Shown here piece after piece: positions 49,034-55,209 of a DNA stretch of 55,209 nt. How positions within the stretch are numbered: the stretch's first letter is position 1; every line of letters begins with the position of its first letter. The position numbers were made by a program, and so were the translations under genes. Source of the DNA: an uncultured Hyphomicrobiales bacterium (GTDB lineage Bacteria; Pseudomonadota; Alphaproteobacteria; Rhizobiales; Beijerinckiaceae); NCBI GenBank assembly GCA_903884435.1, contig CAISEY010000300.1, positions 1 to 55,209 on the forward strand. The letters are read 5' to 3'. The notes beneath the pieces were generated by a model. It was not told the origin of the DNA, made no database searches, and saw only the letters and a program-made list of their open reading frames with translations.

Positions 49034-50068
49034 ATGAGCGGGAAATCCGGCCCTGGCGCGCGCGCCATTCTGGCCATCATGCTGGGCGCGCTCGCGTCGC
49101 CGGCGTCAGCGGCCGATCAGGCGCTTGTCGACGCGGCGAAAAAGGAAGGAAGCGTCACCTGGTACACGACGCTCATCATCAACCAGTTCACCCGCCCGGC
49201 GTCCGAGGCCTTCGAGAAGAAATACGGGATCAAAGTCGATTACGTCCGCGCCGATCCCAACGATATCGGGCTGCGCATTTCCAACGAGGCGAAGGCCGGT
49301 CGCGTGCAGGCGGACCTGTTCGACAGTTTCGGCCTTCCGGCGCTGGTGCGGGCGGGTTTCGTCGAAAAATGGATTCCCGACACGGCGAAACGCCTGCCAC
49401 GACAATACTGGGACAGGAACAATTACTGGGCGGCGTCGAACATCTACGTGCTGACGCCGGGCTTCAACACGGAACTCATCAAAAAGGGAACCGAGCCGAA
49501 AACATTCGAGGATCTGCTGGACCCCAAATGGCGCGGCAAGATGGTGTGGAGCTCGCGCCTCACCGCCTCGGGAGCGCCGGGCTTCGTCGGCGCCGCGCTC
49601 ACCGAAATGGGCGAACGGAAGGGCCTCGATTATTTGCAAAAGCTGAGCGCTCAGAAAATCGTCAACGTCGACGCGGCCTCGCGCCAGATCATGGACCAGA
49701 TCATCGCCGGCGAATATTCGATGGGCCTGCAAATGTTCAACCATCACGCGGTCATCAGCGCCGGACAGGGCGCGCCGAGCGCCTGGATCCCCATGGAGCC
49801 GGCGACGGTCGTGCTCAACGTGGTGCAGATGACCTCGAACTCGCCGCACCCGAACGCGGGCAAGCTGCTGTTCGATTTCCTCGAGTCGGAAGAGGCGCAG
49901 AAAATTTTCCGCGACGCCGACTACATCCCCGTCGATCCCGCCGTGCCGCCGCGCGAGCCGACCCTGCGCCCCGACGACGGCAAGTTCCGCGCCCGTTATT
50001 TCAACCCGGACGAACTCGACGCGGCCATGCCGAAATGGCAGGAGCTTTATCTGAAGATTTTCCGATAG
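49034..50068 (+). CDS. Family-1 extracellular solute-binding protein (iron/AfuA-FbpA-like)
   Basis: A 344-residue periplasmic receptor with signal peptide (to ...ASPASAA) then DQALVDAAKKEGSVTWYTTLI, the pattern of ferric-ion or ferric-chelate ABC receptors and of phosphonate/putrescine-like relatives. Further landmarks: GFNTELIKKGTEPKTFEDLLDPKWRGKMVW and FLESEEAQKIF near the C terminus. The canonical tandem Tyr iron ligands are not obvious, so the ligand could be an organic compound. No ABC permease or ATPase is adjacent; it is an orphan receptor. The ATG follows CCGGGAGGTCACG. Confidence 0.88.
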   Translation: MSGKSGPGARAILAIMLGALASPASAADQALVDAAKKEGSVTWYTTLIINQFTRPASEAFEKKYGIKVDYVRADPNDIGLRISNEAKAGRVQADLFDSFGLPALVRAGFVEKWIPDTAKRLPRQYWDRNNYWAASNIYVLTPGFNTELIKKGTEPKTFEDLLDPKWRGKMVWSSRLTASGAPGFVGAALTEMGERKGLDYLQKLSAQKIVNVDAASRQIMDQIIAGEYSMGLQMFNHHAVISAGQGAPSAWIPMEPATVVLNVVQMTSNSPHPNAGKLLFDFLESEEAQKIFRDADYIPVDPAVPPREPTLRPDDGKFRARYFNPDELDAAMPKWQELYLKIFR

Positions 50069-50144
50069 CGGCTTTAAAACCGTTCCATCCCGCCCCGGAA
50101 AATCAGGATGCGGACCTGCCCCGTTTCAGCAGCCCGCGCGGAGG

Positions 50145-50173
50145 TGGACGCCCCCCGCCCTTCCGTCTATTTT
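50145..50173 (+). promoter_or_regulatory. Candidate promoter for the KAS III-like gene
   Basis: TGGACG (50145-50150), 17-bp spacer, TATTTT (50168-50173), 40 bp upstream of ATG 50214. Confidence 0.35.
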
Positions 50174-50213
50174 GCGCGCGAAAATTGCATCCGGCCATCA
50201 AGGCGCGTCCCGC

Positions 50214-51341
50214 ATGACTTCCCCGACCACACGGCCCCTCCTGCTGGGAACCGGCGTCCATATCCCCGAACCCGTCATCACCAACGAGGAGCTTGTCGAG
50301 AGCTTCAACCGCTGGGTCGCCTCGGAAAACGAACGCCGGGTTGCGCGCGGCGAGCCGCCTCTGGAAGGCTCGAACGCCGCCTTCATCGTCGAGGCGTCGG
50401 GCGTGCGCGAGCGCCATGTGCTTGAAAAGGCGGGCATTCTCGATCCGGCGCGCATGGTGCCCTTCTTGCCCGAGCGCGCCGACGAGGAACTCTCCATCCA
50501 GGCGGAGTTCGGCCTCGCCTCGGCGCGGCTCGCCATCGCCGACGCGGGCCTCCAGCCCTCCGACATCGACCTCGTCATATGTTCCTGCGCCCATCACCAG
50601 CGGCCCTATCCGGCCATCGGCATCGAAATCCAGCGGGCGCTCGGCTGCCCCGGCGCCGGTTTCGACATGAACGTCGCGTGTTCCTCCACGACCTTCGCCA
50701 TGCATCTGGCGGCGGGCATGGTGCGGTCTGGCGCGGCGCGCAACGTGCTCGTGTGCAGCCCGGAAATCATGTCCGGGCACCTGAACTTCCGCGACCGCAA
50801 GACGCATTTCATATTCGGCGACGCCTCGGCCTCGGTCGTCATCGGCGCCGGGCCCGCGTCCGCCGCGAAAACCTCGCCGCTCTTCGAGATCGAGCGCAGC
50901 GAAATCTGGACGGAAATGTCGAGCAATATCCGCAGCAACTTCGGCTTTCTCAACCGCGCCAATCCCGACACCGCCGGCGACGACGACAAACTCGTCACCC
51001 AGGTTGGCAACAAGGTGTTCAGGGAAGTCGTCACCGCCGCGAGCAAGTTCATCCGCGGCTTCCTCGACCGCGCCGGCGTCGGCGTGCCCGAAATCGACCG
51101 CTTCTGGCTGCACCAGGCCAACATCAAGATGAACCGCGCGCTGATGCGCCACGTCGCCGGCGACGAACTGGCCGACCGCGTGCCGATCACCCTGGCGGAC
51201 ATCGGCAACGTCGCTGCGCCCGGTTCGATCATCGCCTTCGAACGGACCCGGAGCGAGACGCCCGTCGGCGGCCATGGCCTCGTATGCTCCTTCGGCGCGG
51301 GCTATTCCATCGGCGCCCTGCTGCTGAAACGGCTCTCCTGA
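50214..51341 (+). CDS. Beta-ketoacyl-ACP synthase III-like (FabH-type) thiolase-fold enzyme
   Basis: A 375-residue condensing enzyme, longer than housekeeping FabH (about 320). The Cys-His-Asn triad is present: C156 (NVACSSTTF), H300 (FWLHQANIKM) and N332 (IGNVAAPGSI). An insert of about 30 residues near 40-70 (ENERRVARGEPPLEGS) sets it apart from housekeeping FabH and resembles the longer, divergent KAS III proteins found in many Gram-negatives. It condenses an acyl-CoA or acyl-ACP with malonyl-ACP or a related unit; the specific product is unknown. It is 63 bp upstream of lgt on the same strand. Confidence 0.9.
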   Translation: MTSPTTRPLLLGTGVHIPEPVITNEELVESFNRWVASENERRVARGEPPLEGSNAAFIVEASGVRERHVLEKAGILDPARMVPFLPERADEELSIQAEFGLASARLAIADAGLQPSDIDLVICSCAHHQRPYPAIGIEIQRALGCPGAGFDMNVACSSTTFAMHLAAGMVRSGAARNVLVCSPEIMSGHLNFRDRKTHFIFGDASASVVIGAGPASAAKTSPLFEIERSEIWTEMSSNIRSNFGFLNRANPDTAGDDDKLVTQVGNKVFREVVTAASKFIRGFLDRAGVGVPEIDRFWLHQANIKMNRALMRHVAGDELADRVPITLADIGNVAAPGSIIAFERTRSETPVGGHGLVCSFGAGYSIGALLLKRLS

Positions 51342-51404
51342 CCAGCCTCGCCTTGACGCTCTCTCGGGCCCGGCGCATCACCGGGACGGTTCCAGAATCA
51401 CGCC

Positions 51405-52226
51405 ATGCCCGTTCTTGAAATCCTGTATCCGCTGATCGACCCCGTCGCGGTGTGGCTCGGGCCGCTGCCAATCCGCTGGTACGCGCTCGCCTATATCGCG
51501 GGCCTCCTCGGGGGATGGTGGTACGCGCGCCGCCTCGTCGCGGAGGACGCGCTCTGGGGCGAGGATGTCCGGCCCTCCGTGGCCAGCCTCGACGACCTCC
51601 TCGTTTACGCGGCGCTGGGCGTCGTGCTCGGCGGGCGGCTGGGCTACGTCCTGTTTTACAATTCCGATGTTTTCCTGTCGCATCCGGAAGAGATCGTCAT
51701 GGTGTGGAAAGGCGGCATGTCCTTCCACGGCGGCCTCGTCGGCGCCGCCTTCGGCGTCTGGCTGTTCTCCAGGCGCAACCATGTTCCGGTGCTGCCGGTG
51801 GCCGACCTCTGCTCCACCGTGGTGCCCATCGGGCTGCTGCTCGGGCGCGTCGCCAATTTCATCAAGCCGGAACTCTGGGGCCGCGCCAGCGACGTGCCCT
51901 GGGCCATGGTCTTCCCCGACGCCGGCCCGCTGCCGCGCCACCCGAGCCAGCTCTACGAGGCGGCGCTCGAGGGCGCGCTGCTGTTCGTTCTGCTCGCCAT
52001 CGCGGTGCGCGCCGGCGCGTTGAAACGACCGGGCCGCGTCGCCGGTCTGTTCGGAGTTTTTTATGGTCTCGAGCGAATTTTCTGCGAATTTTTCCGCGAA
52101 CCCGATCCGCAACTCGGCTTTCTCTTCGGCGGCGCGACCATGGGCATGCTGCTTTCGCTGCCGCTGATCCTCGCCGGACTGCTGTTCCTTCTCGCCAGCG
52201 CGCGCCGGGAAAAGGCGCCGGCATGA
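51405..52226 (+). CDS. lgt: Prolipoprotein diacylglyceryl transferase
   Basis: A 273-residue inner-membrane enzyme that attaches diacylglycerol to the lipobox Cys of lipoproteins. Family signatures: PIRWYALAYIAGLLGGWWYA near the N terminus, GRLGYVLFYN, GGMSFHGGLVGA, the lgt motif GRVANFIKPELWGR, HPSQLYEA and REPDPQLG. Seven hydrophobic segments are expected. It begins the conserved lgt - methyltransferase - pgeF run, overlapping the next gene by 4 bp (ATGA). Confidence 0.96.
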   Translation: MPVLEILYPLIDPVAVWLGPLPIRWYALAYIAGLLGGWWYARRLVAEDALWGEDVRPSVASLDDLLVYAALGVVLGGRLGYVLFYNSDVFLSHPEEIVMVWKGGMSFHGGLVGAAFGVWLFSRRNHVPVLPVADLCSTVVPIGLLLGRVANFIKPELWGRASDVPWAMVFPDAGPLPRHPSQLYEAALEGALLFVLLAIAVRAGALKRPGRVAGLFGVFYGLERIFCEFFREPDPQLGFLFGGATMGMLLSLPLILAGLLFLLASARREKAPA

Positions 52227-53341
52227 GCGAGCTCGCGCGGATCCTTCGCGAAATCATCGCGACGGAGGGGCCAATTCCCCTCGAAACCTGGATGAGCTAC
52301 GCGCTCGCCCATCCCGCCCATGGCTATTACATGACGCGAGATCCCCTCGGCGCCGCTGGCGATTTCACCACCGCGCCGGAAATCAGCCAGATGTTCGGCG
52401 AACTCATCGGGCTTTGGGCGGCGCAATACTGGGCCGCCATGGGCGCGCCCGCCACGCTCCGGCTGGTGGAGCTTGGGCCGGGTCGCGGCGTGCTGATGCA
52501 GGATTTCCTGCGCGCCGCGCGCGCCCTCGGCGGTTTTCCGGCCGCGCTCGACGTGCATTTCGTCGAAACCTCGCCGGTTCTGGCGGAAGCCCAGCGCGCC
52601 CGCCTGGAACACGAAGGCGCGCCGGTGACCTGGCACCACGAACTCGACACCGTGCCCGAGGGCCCGGCGATCGTCATCGCCAACGAGTTTTTCGACGCCC
52701 TGCCGGTGCGCCACTACGTGAAGGCCGCGAACGGCTGGTGCGAACGGCTCGTCGGGCTCGACGCGCGCGGCGATTTCGCCTTCACCCGCAATCCCGTCCC
52801 CGAGGACTCCCTGCGCGCGACGGCGCCTGAGGGCGAAATCCTCGAAATCGCGGCGATCGCGCAGAAAACCATGACGGCGCTCGCCGCGCGCCTCGCGCGA
52901 CAGGGCGGCGCGGCGCTGATCGTCGATTACGGCCACGCCGAAACCTGCCTCGGCGAAACCCTCCAGGCGATGCGCCGCCACGCCTTCGTCGATCCGTTGC
53001 GCGATCCCGGCGAGGCCGACCTCACCGCACATGTCGATTTCGCGGCGCTGGCGCGGGCGGCGCGCGCCGGCGGCGCGCAGACCTTCGGCCCGGTGACGCA
53101 GGGTCAATTTCTCCTCGGCCTCGGCATCGTCGAACGCGCCGAGGCGCTGATGCGCAACGCGACCGCGAAACAGGCCGCCGACATCGAGGCGGCGCTGGTG
53201 CGCCTCGTCTCCGACGACGAGGAAGTCGAACTCGCCGCCGGCAAGGTGCGGGGCATGGGGGGACTTTTCAAAGTGCTGGCGGTGGCGCAGCATGGCCTGC
53301 CGAGGCCGGCCGGCTTCGGGGAGGATCAGGCCACGCCATGA
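52223..53341 (+). CDS. SAM-dependent methyltransferase, NDUFAF7/MidA (DUF185) family
   Basis: A 372-residue homologue of the mitochondrial complex I assembly factor that methylates an Arg of a complex I subunit. Landmarks: WMSYALAHPAHGYYMTRDPLGAAGDFTTAPEISQMFGELIG, the SAM loop LVELGPGRGVLMQDFLRA and IVIANEFFDALPVRHY. The substrate in bacteria is not established. It overlaps lgt and pgeF by 4 bp on each side, so all three are translationally coupled, an order common in alphaproteobacteria. Confidence 0.94.
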   Translation: MSELARILREIIATEGPIPLETWMSYALAHPAHGYYMTRDPLGAAGDFTTAPEISQMFGELIGLWAAQYWAAMGAPATLRLVELGPGRGVLMQDFLRAARALGGFPAALDVHFVETSPVLAEAQRARLEHEGAPVTWHHELDTVPEGPAIVIANEFFDALPVRHYVKAANGWCERLVGLDARGDFAFTRNPVPEDSLRATAPEGEILEIAAIAQKTMTALAARLARQGGAALIVDYGHAETCLGETLQAMRRHAFVDPLRDPGEADLTAHVDFAALARAARAGGAQTFGPVTQGQFLLGLGIVERAEALMRNATAKQAADIEAALVRLVSDDEEVELAAGKVRGMGGLFKVLAVAQHGLPRPAGFGEDQATP

Positions 53342-54129
53342 ACGCGCCCTTTCGCGAAACGCCGCCCATGCTGCGTTGCGGACTGTTGACGTCGCCGGGC
53401 GTCAGCCACGCTTTCTTCACCCGCGAGGGCGGCGTCTCCCGCGGCCTCTACGCCTCGCTGAATGGAGGCGTCGGCTCGAACGACGAATCGAGCGCGGTAG
53501 CGGAGAACCGCCGCCGCATGGCCGGGGCGCTGGGCGTGCGGGCCGCGAACCTCCTGGTTCCCTACCAGATCCATTCGCCCGACGTGCTCGCGGTGGACGC
53601 GCCCTGGGCGCCCGGCGAGCGCCCGCGATGCGACGGCCTCGCCACCCGCGCGCGCGGCCTCGCGCTCGGCGTCACCGGCGCCGATTGCGGCATGATCCTG
53701 TTCAGCGACGCGCGCGCGCAAGTGATCGGCGCCTGCCACGCCGGCTGGAAGGGCGCGCTGAACGGCGTGCTCGAGGCGACCCTCGACGCCATGGAGAAGC
53801 TCGGCGCGGCGCGCGGCGACGTTTCCGCGGTGCTGGGCCCCACGATTGGCCCGGCGTCCTACGAGGTCGGCCCCGAATTCGTCGCGCGTTTCGTCGCGTC
53901 CTCGCCCGGATACGCGCGATTTTTCGTGGATTCCATGCGCGAGGGCCACTCGCTGTTCGACCTTCCCGGCTTCATCGGGATGCGCCTCGTCGGCGCGGGA
54001 ATCGGCAAATTCAAAAATCTCGGCTTCGACACCTGTTCCAACGAAGAGCGCTTCTACAGCTACCGCCGCTCCGTCCATCGCCAAGAGGAAGACTATGGCC
54101 GCCTCGTCGCGGCCATCGCGCTGGTCTGA
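53338..54129 (+). CDS. pgeF: Peptidoglycan editing factor PgeF (YfiH/DUF152 laccase-fold protein)
   Basis: A 263-residue protein of the YfiH family, which removes mis-incorporated residues from peptidoglycan precursors and has been described as a purine-nucleoside-active or laccase-like metal enzyme. The metal-binding His/Cys positions are visible in PYQIHSPDV, GADCGMILF and GACHAGWKGALNGVLEA. VLGPTIGPASYEVGPEFVARF and TCSNEERFYSYRRS are further landmarks. It overlaps the methyltransferase gene by 4 bp and is 26 bp before the ThDP enzyme gene. Confidence 0.95.
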   Translation: MNAPFRETPPMLRCGLLTSPGVSHAFFTREGGVSRGLYASLNGGVGSNDESSAVAENRRRMAGALGVRAANLLVPYQIHSPDVLAVDAPWAPGERPRCDGLATRARGLALGVTGADCGMILFSDARAQVIGACHAGWKGALNGVLEATLDAMEKLGAARGDVSAVLGPTIGPASYEVGPEFVARFVASSPGYARFFVDSMREGHSLFDLPGFIGMRLVGAGIGKFKNLGFDTCSNEERFYSYRRSVHRQEEDYGRLVAAIALV

Positions 54130-54155
54130 CGCAAACAACACAAAGGGGAAACGCC

Positions 54156-55209
54156 ATGAACGCCGGAGACGCAATCGCCGAAATCCTCAAGCGCGAGGGC
54201 GTCGACACGATGATCGGCTACCCCGTCAACCGCATGTTCGAGACGGCGGCGGCGGCGAAGATCAAGCCCGTCGTCGTGCGCCAGGAACGGACTGGCGTGC
54301 ACATGGCCGACGCCATGTCGCGCCTGTCTTCCGGCGCGAAACCGGGCGTTTTCGTCATGCAGCACGGACCCGGCGTCGAGAACACGCTCGGCGCCATCGC
54401 GCAGGCCTATAGCGAGAGCGTGCCGATGCTGCTGATTCCCGGCGGCTACGACCGCAAGCTCAGCCACGTCGATCCGAATTTCTCCGCCGCCAAATCCATG
54501 GGCACCTTCACGAAATCCGTCGAACAGCTCACCTCCGGCGCCGATGTCGCCAACGTTTTCCGCCGCGCCTTCACGCAATTGCGCAACGGCCGCGGCGGGC
54601 CCTGCGTCGTCGAGGTGCCGCGCGACGTTTGGGGCGAGGACGTTCCCGAAAACTTCGACTACAAACCGGTGATCTCGACGCGCTACGGCCCCGATCCGCA
54701 CGCCGTGCGCGAGGCCGCGGAAATGCTCGCGAGCGCGAAGCGCCCGGTGATCTACGCCGGACAGGGCGTCCATTACGCGAAGGCCTGGCCGCAATTGCGC
54801 GCCCTCGCCGAATTGCTCGCGGTGCCCGTCTGCACCTCGCTCGAGGGCAAGTCGGCCTTCCCGGAAAATCATCCCCTCGCGCTGGGCGCCGGCGGCGCCG
54901 CCATGCCGCGCGCGGTGCGCCAGTTCCTCGACGATTCCGACGTCATCATCGGCCTCGGCTGCTCCTTCGGCGAGACGGCGTTCGGCGTGGCCATGCCGAA
55001 AGGCAAGAAGATCATTCACGCGACCCTCGACCCGAAACACCTCAACAAGGACGTCGAGGCGCGCGTCGGGCTTCTCGGCGACTGCGCGCTGACGCTCGAC
55101 GCCCTGCTGGCGGAACTCGCCGGACGCATCCGGGAGCCGCGCGACGCGAAGGCGAAGGCGGCGGAAATCGCCGCCGTGCGCGACGCCTGGCTGGCGCAAT
55201 GGGCGCGCA
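54156..55209 (+). CDS. Thiamine-diphosphate-dependent enzyme, acetolactate-synthase-like (partial)
   Basis: The first 351 residues of a ThDP enzyme of the acetohydroxyacid synthase/benzoylformate decarboxylase group. The PYR domain shows the catalytic Glu in VVRQERTGVHMADAMSR and VFVMQHGPGVENTLGAIAQAYSESVPMLLI; the central domain begins near residue 180 (ASAKRPVIYAGQGVHY). The C-terminal ThDP-binding domain (GDG...N motif) lies beyond the right edge. Some family members act on oxalyl-CoA, glyoxylate, sulfoacetaldehyde or benzoylformate; the specificity is not evident. The ATG follows AAAGGGGAAACGCC. Confidence 0.88.
   Translation, partial: MNAGDAIAEILKREGVDTMIGYPVNRMFETAAAAKIKPVVVRQERTGVHMADAMSRLSSGAKPGVFVMQHGPGVENTLGAIAQAYSESVPMLLIPGGYDRKLSHVDPNFSAAKSMGTFTKSVEQLTSGADVANVFRRAFTQLRNGRGGPCVVEVPRDVWGEDVPENFDYKPVISTRYGPDPHAVREAAEMLASAKRPVIYAGQGVHYAKAWPQLRALAELLAVPVCTSLEGKSAFPENHPLALGAGGAAMPRAVRQFLDDSDVIIGLGCSFGETAFGVAMPKGKKIIHATLDPKHLNKDVEARVGLLGDCALTLDALLAELAGRIREPRDAKAKAAEIAAVRDAWLAQWAR

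Noticed and set aside
3065-50068. The region as a prophage or integrative element
   Set aside because: I found no integrase, transposase, phage structural gene, tRNA or flanking direct repeat, and base composition looks even. Gene transfer is possible but not shown.

Overview
The window is GC-rich and gene-dense, with no rRNA, tRNA, CRISPR array, integrase or transposase that I could recognise. The organism looks like an alphaproteobacterium, most likely of the order Hyphomicrobiales. This rests on the core run lgt - NDUFAF7/MidA-type methyltransferase - pgeF, a UbiK-type gene, a Tat-exported MsrP, and the large family of TctC/Bug solute receptors. The order-level call is inference.

Layout. 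1-2570: housekeeping genes (msrP, cut by the window edge, mtnP, and a di-heme cytochrome c). 2571-3064: a non-coding gap holding a duplicated box. 3065-17779: a mostly minus-strand accessory region, ending upstream in an eight-gene operon (17779 down to 9265) that encodes a gentisate-dioxygenase-like bicupin, Rieske ferredoxin, amidohydrolase, mini-cupin, Cdc48-type double AAA+ ATPase, second mini-cupin, UbiD-family decarboxylase and TctC receptor. 17967-23391: a divergent plus-strand operon (ABC ATPase, permease, binding protein, isochorismatase-fold protein, bicupin, flavin monooxygenase). 23407-28119: a Rieske oxygenase with an extended TctC protein, a second type of bicupin, and another TctC gene. 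28245-35126: a plus-strand run holding a duplicated pair (a signal-less NMT1-like binding protein plus TctC, twice), a gentisate-type bicupin and a second UbiD. 35324-38428: polyphosphate:AMP phosphotransferase, a DUF4010 membrane protein and a small helix-hairpin-helix protein. 38593-42224: two TctC genes followed by a second Rieske + amidohydrolase pair. 42327-45580: HU, a lone receiver protein, extradiol dioxygenase + fumarylacetoacetate-hydrolase-family enzyme, and UbiK. 45777-50068: TctC, amidase, a papain-like protease with a peptidoglycan-binding domain, and an iron-type binding protein. 50214-55209: a KAS III-like enzyme, lgt, methyltransferase, pgeF and a ThDP enzyme cut by the right edge.

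How the genes fit together. Eleven TctC/Bug receptors occur with no TctA or TctB membrane subunit in the window. They sit beside oxygenases, decarboxylases, hydrolases and cupins, so the region looks like a large catabolic island for (probably aromatic or carboxylated) organic acids. The substrate cannot be read from the sequence. The core enzyme set (bicupin, Rieske, amidohydrolase, UbiD, TctC) occurs twice: once compactly in the minus-strand operon and once spread over 28-42 kb on the plus strand. Only the compact version carries the Cdc48-like ATPase and its two flanking mini-cupins. That arrangement is my best candidate for an undescribed system: a AAA+ machine, with a natural Walker-B Glu-to-Gln change in its second ring, built into a ring-cleavage/decarboxylation operon together with one metal-competent and one metal-deficient mini-cupin.
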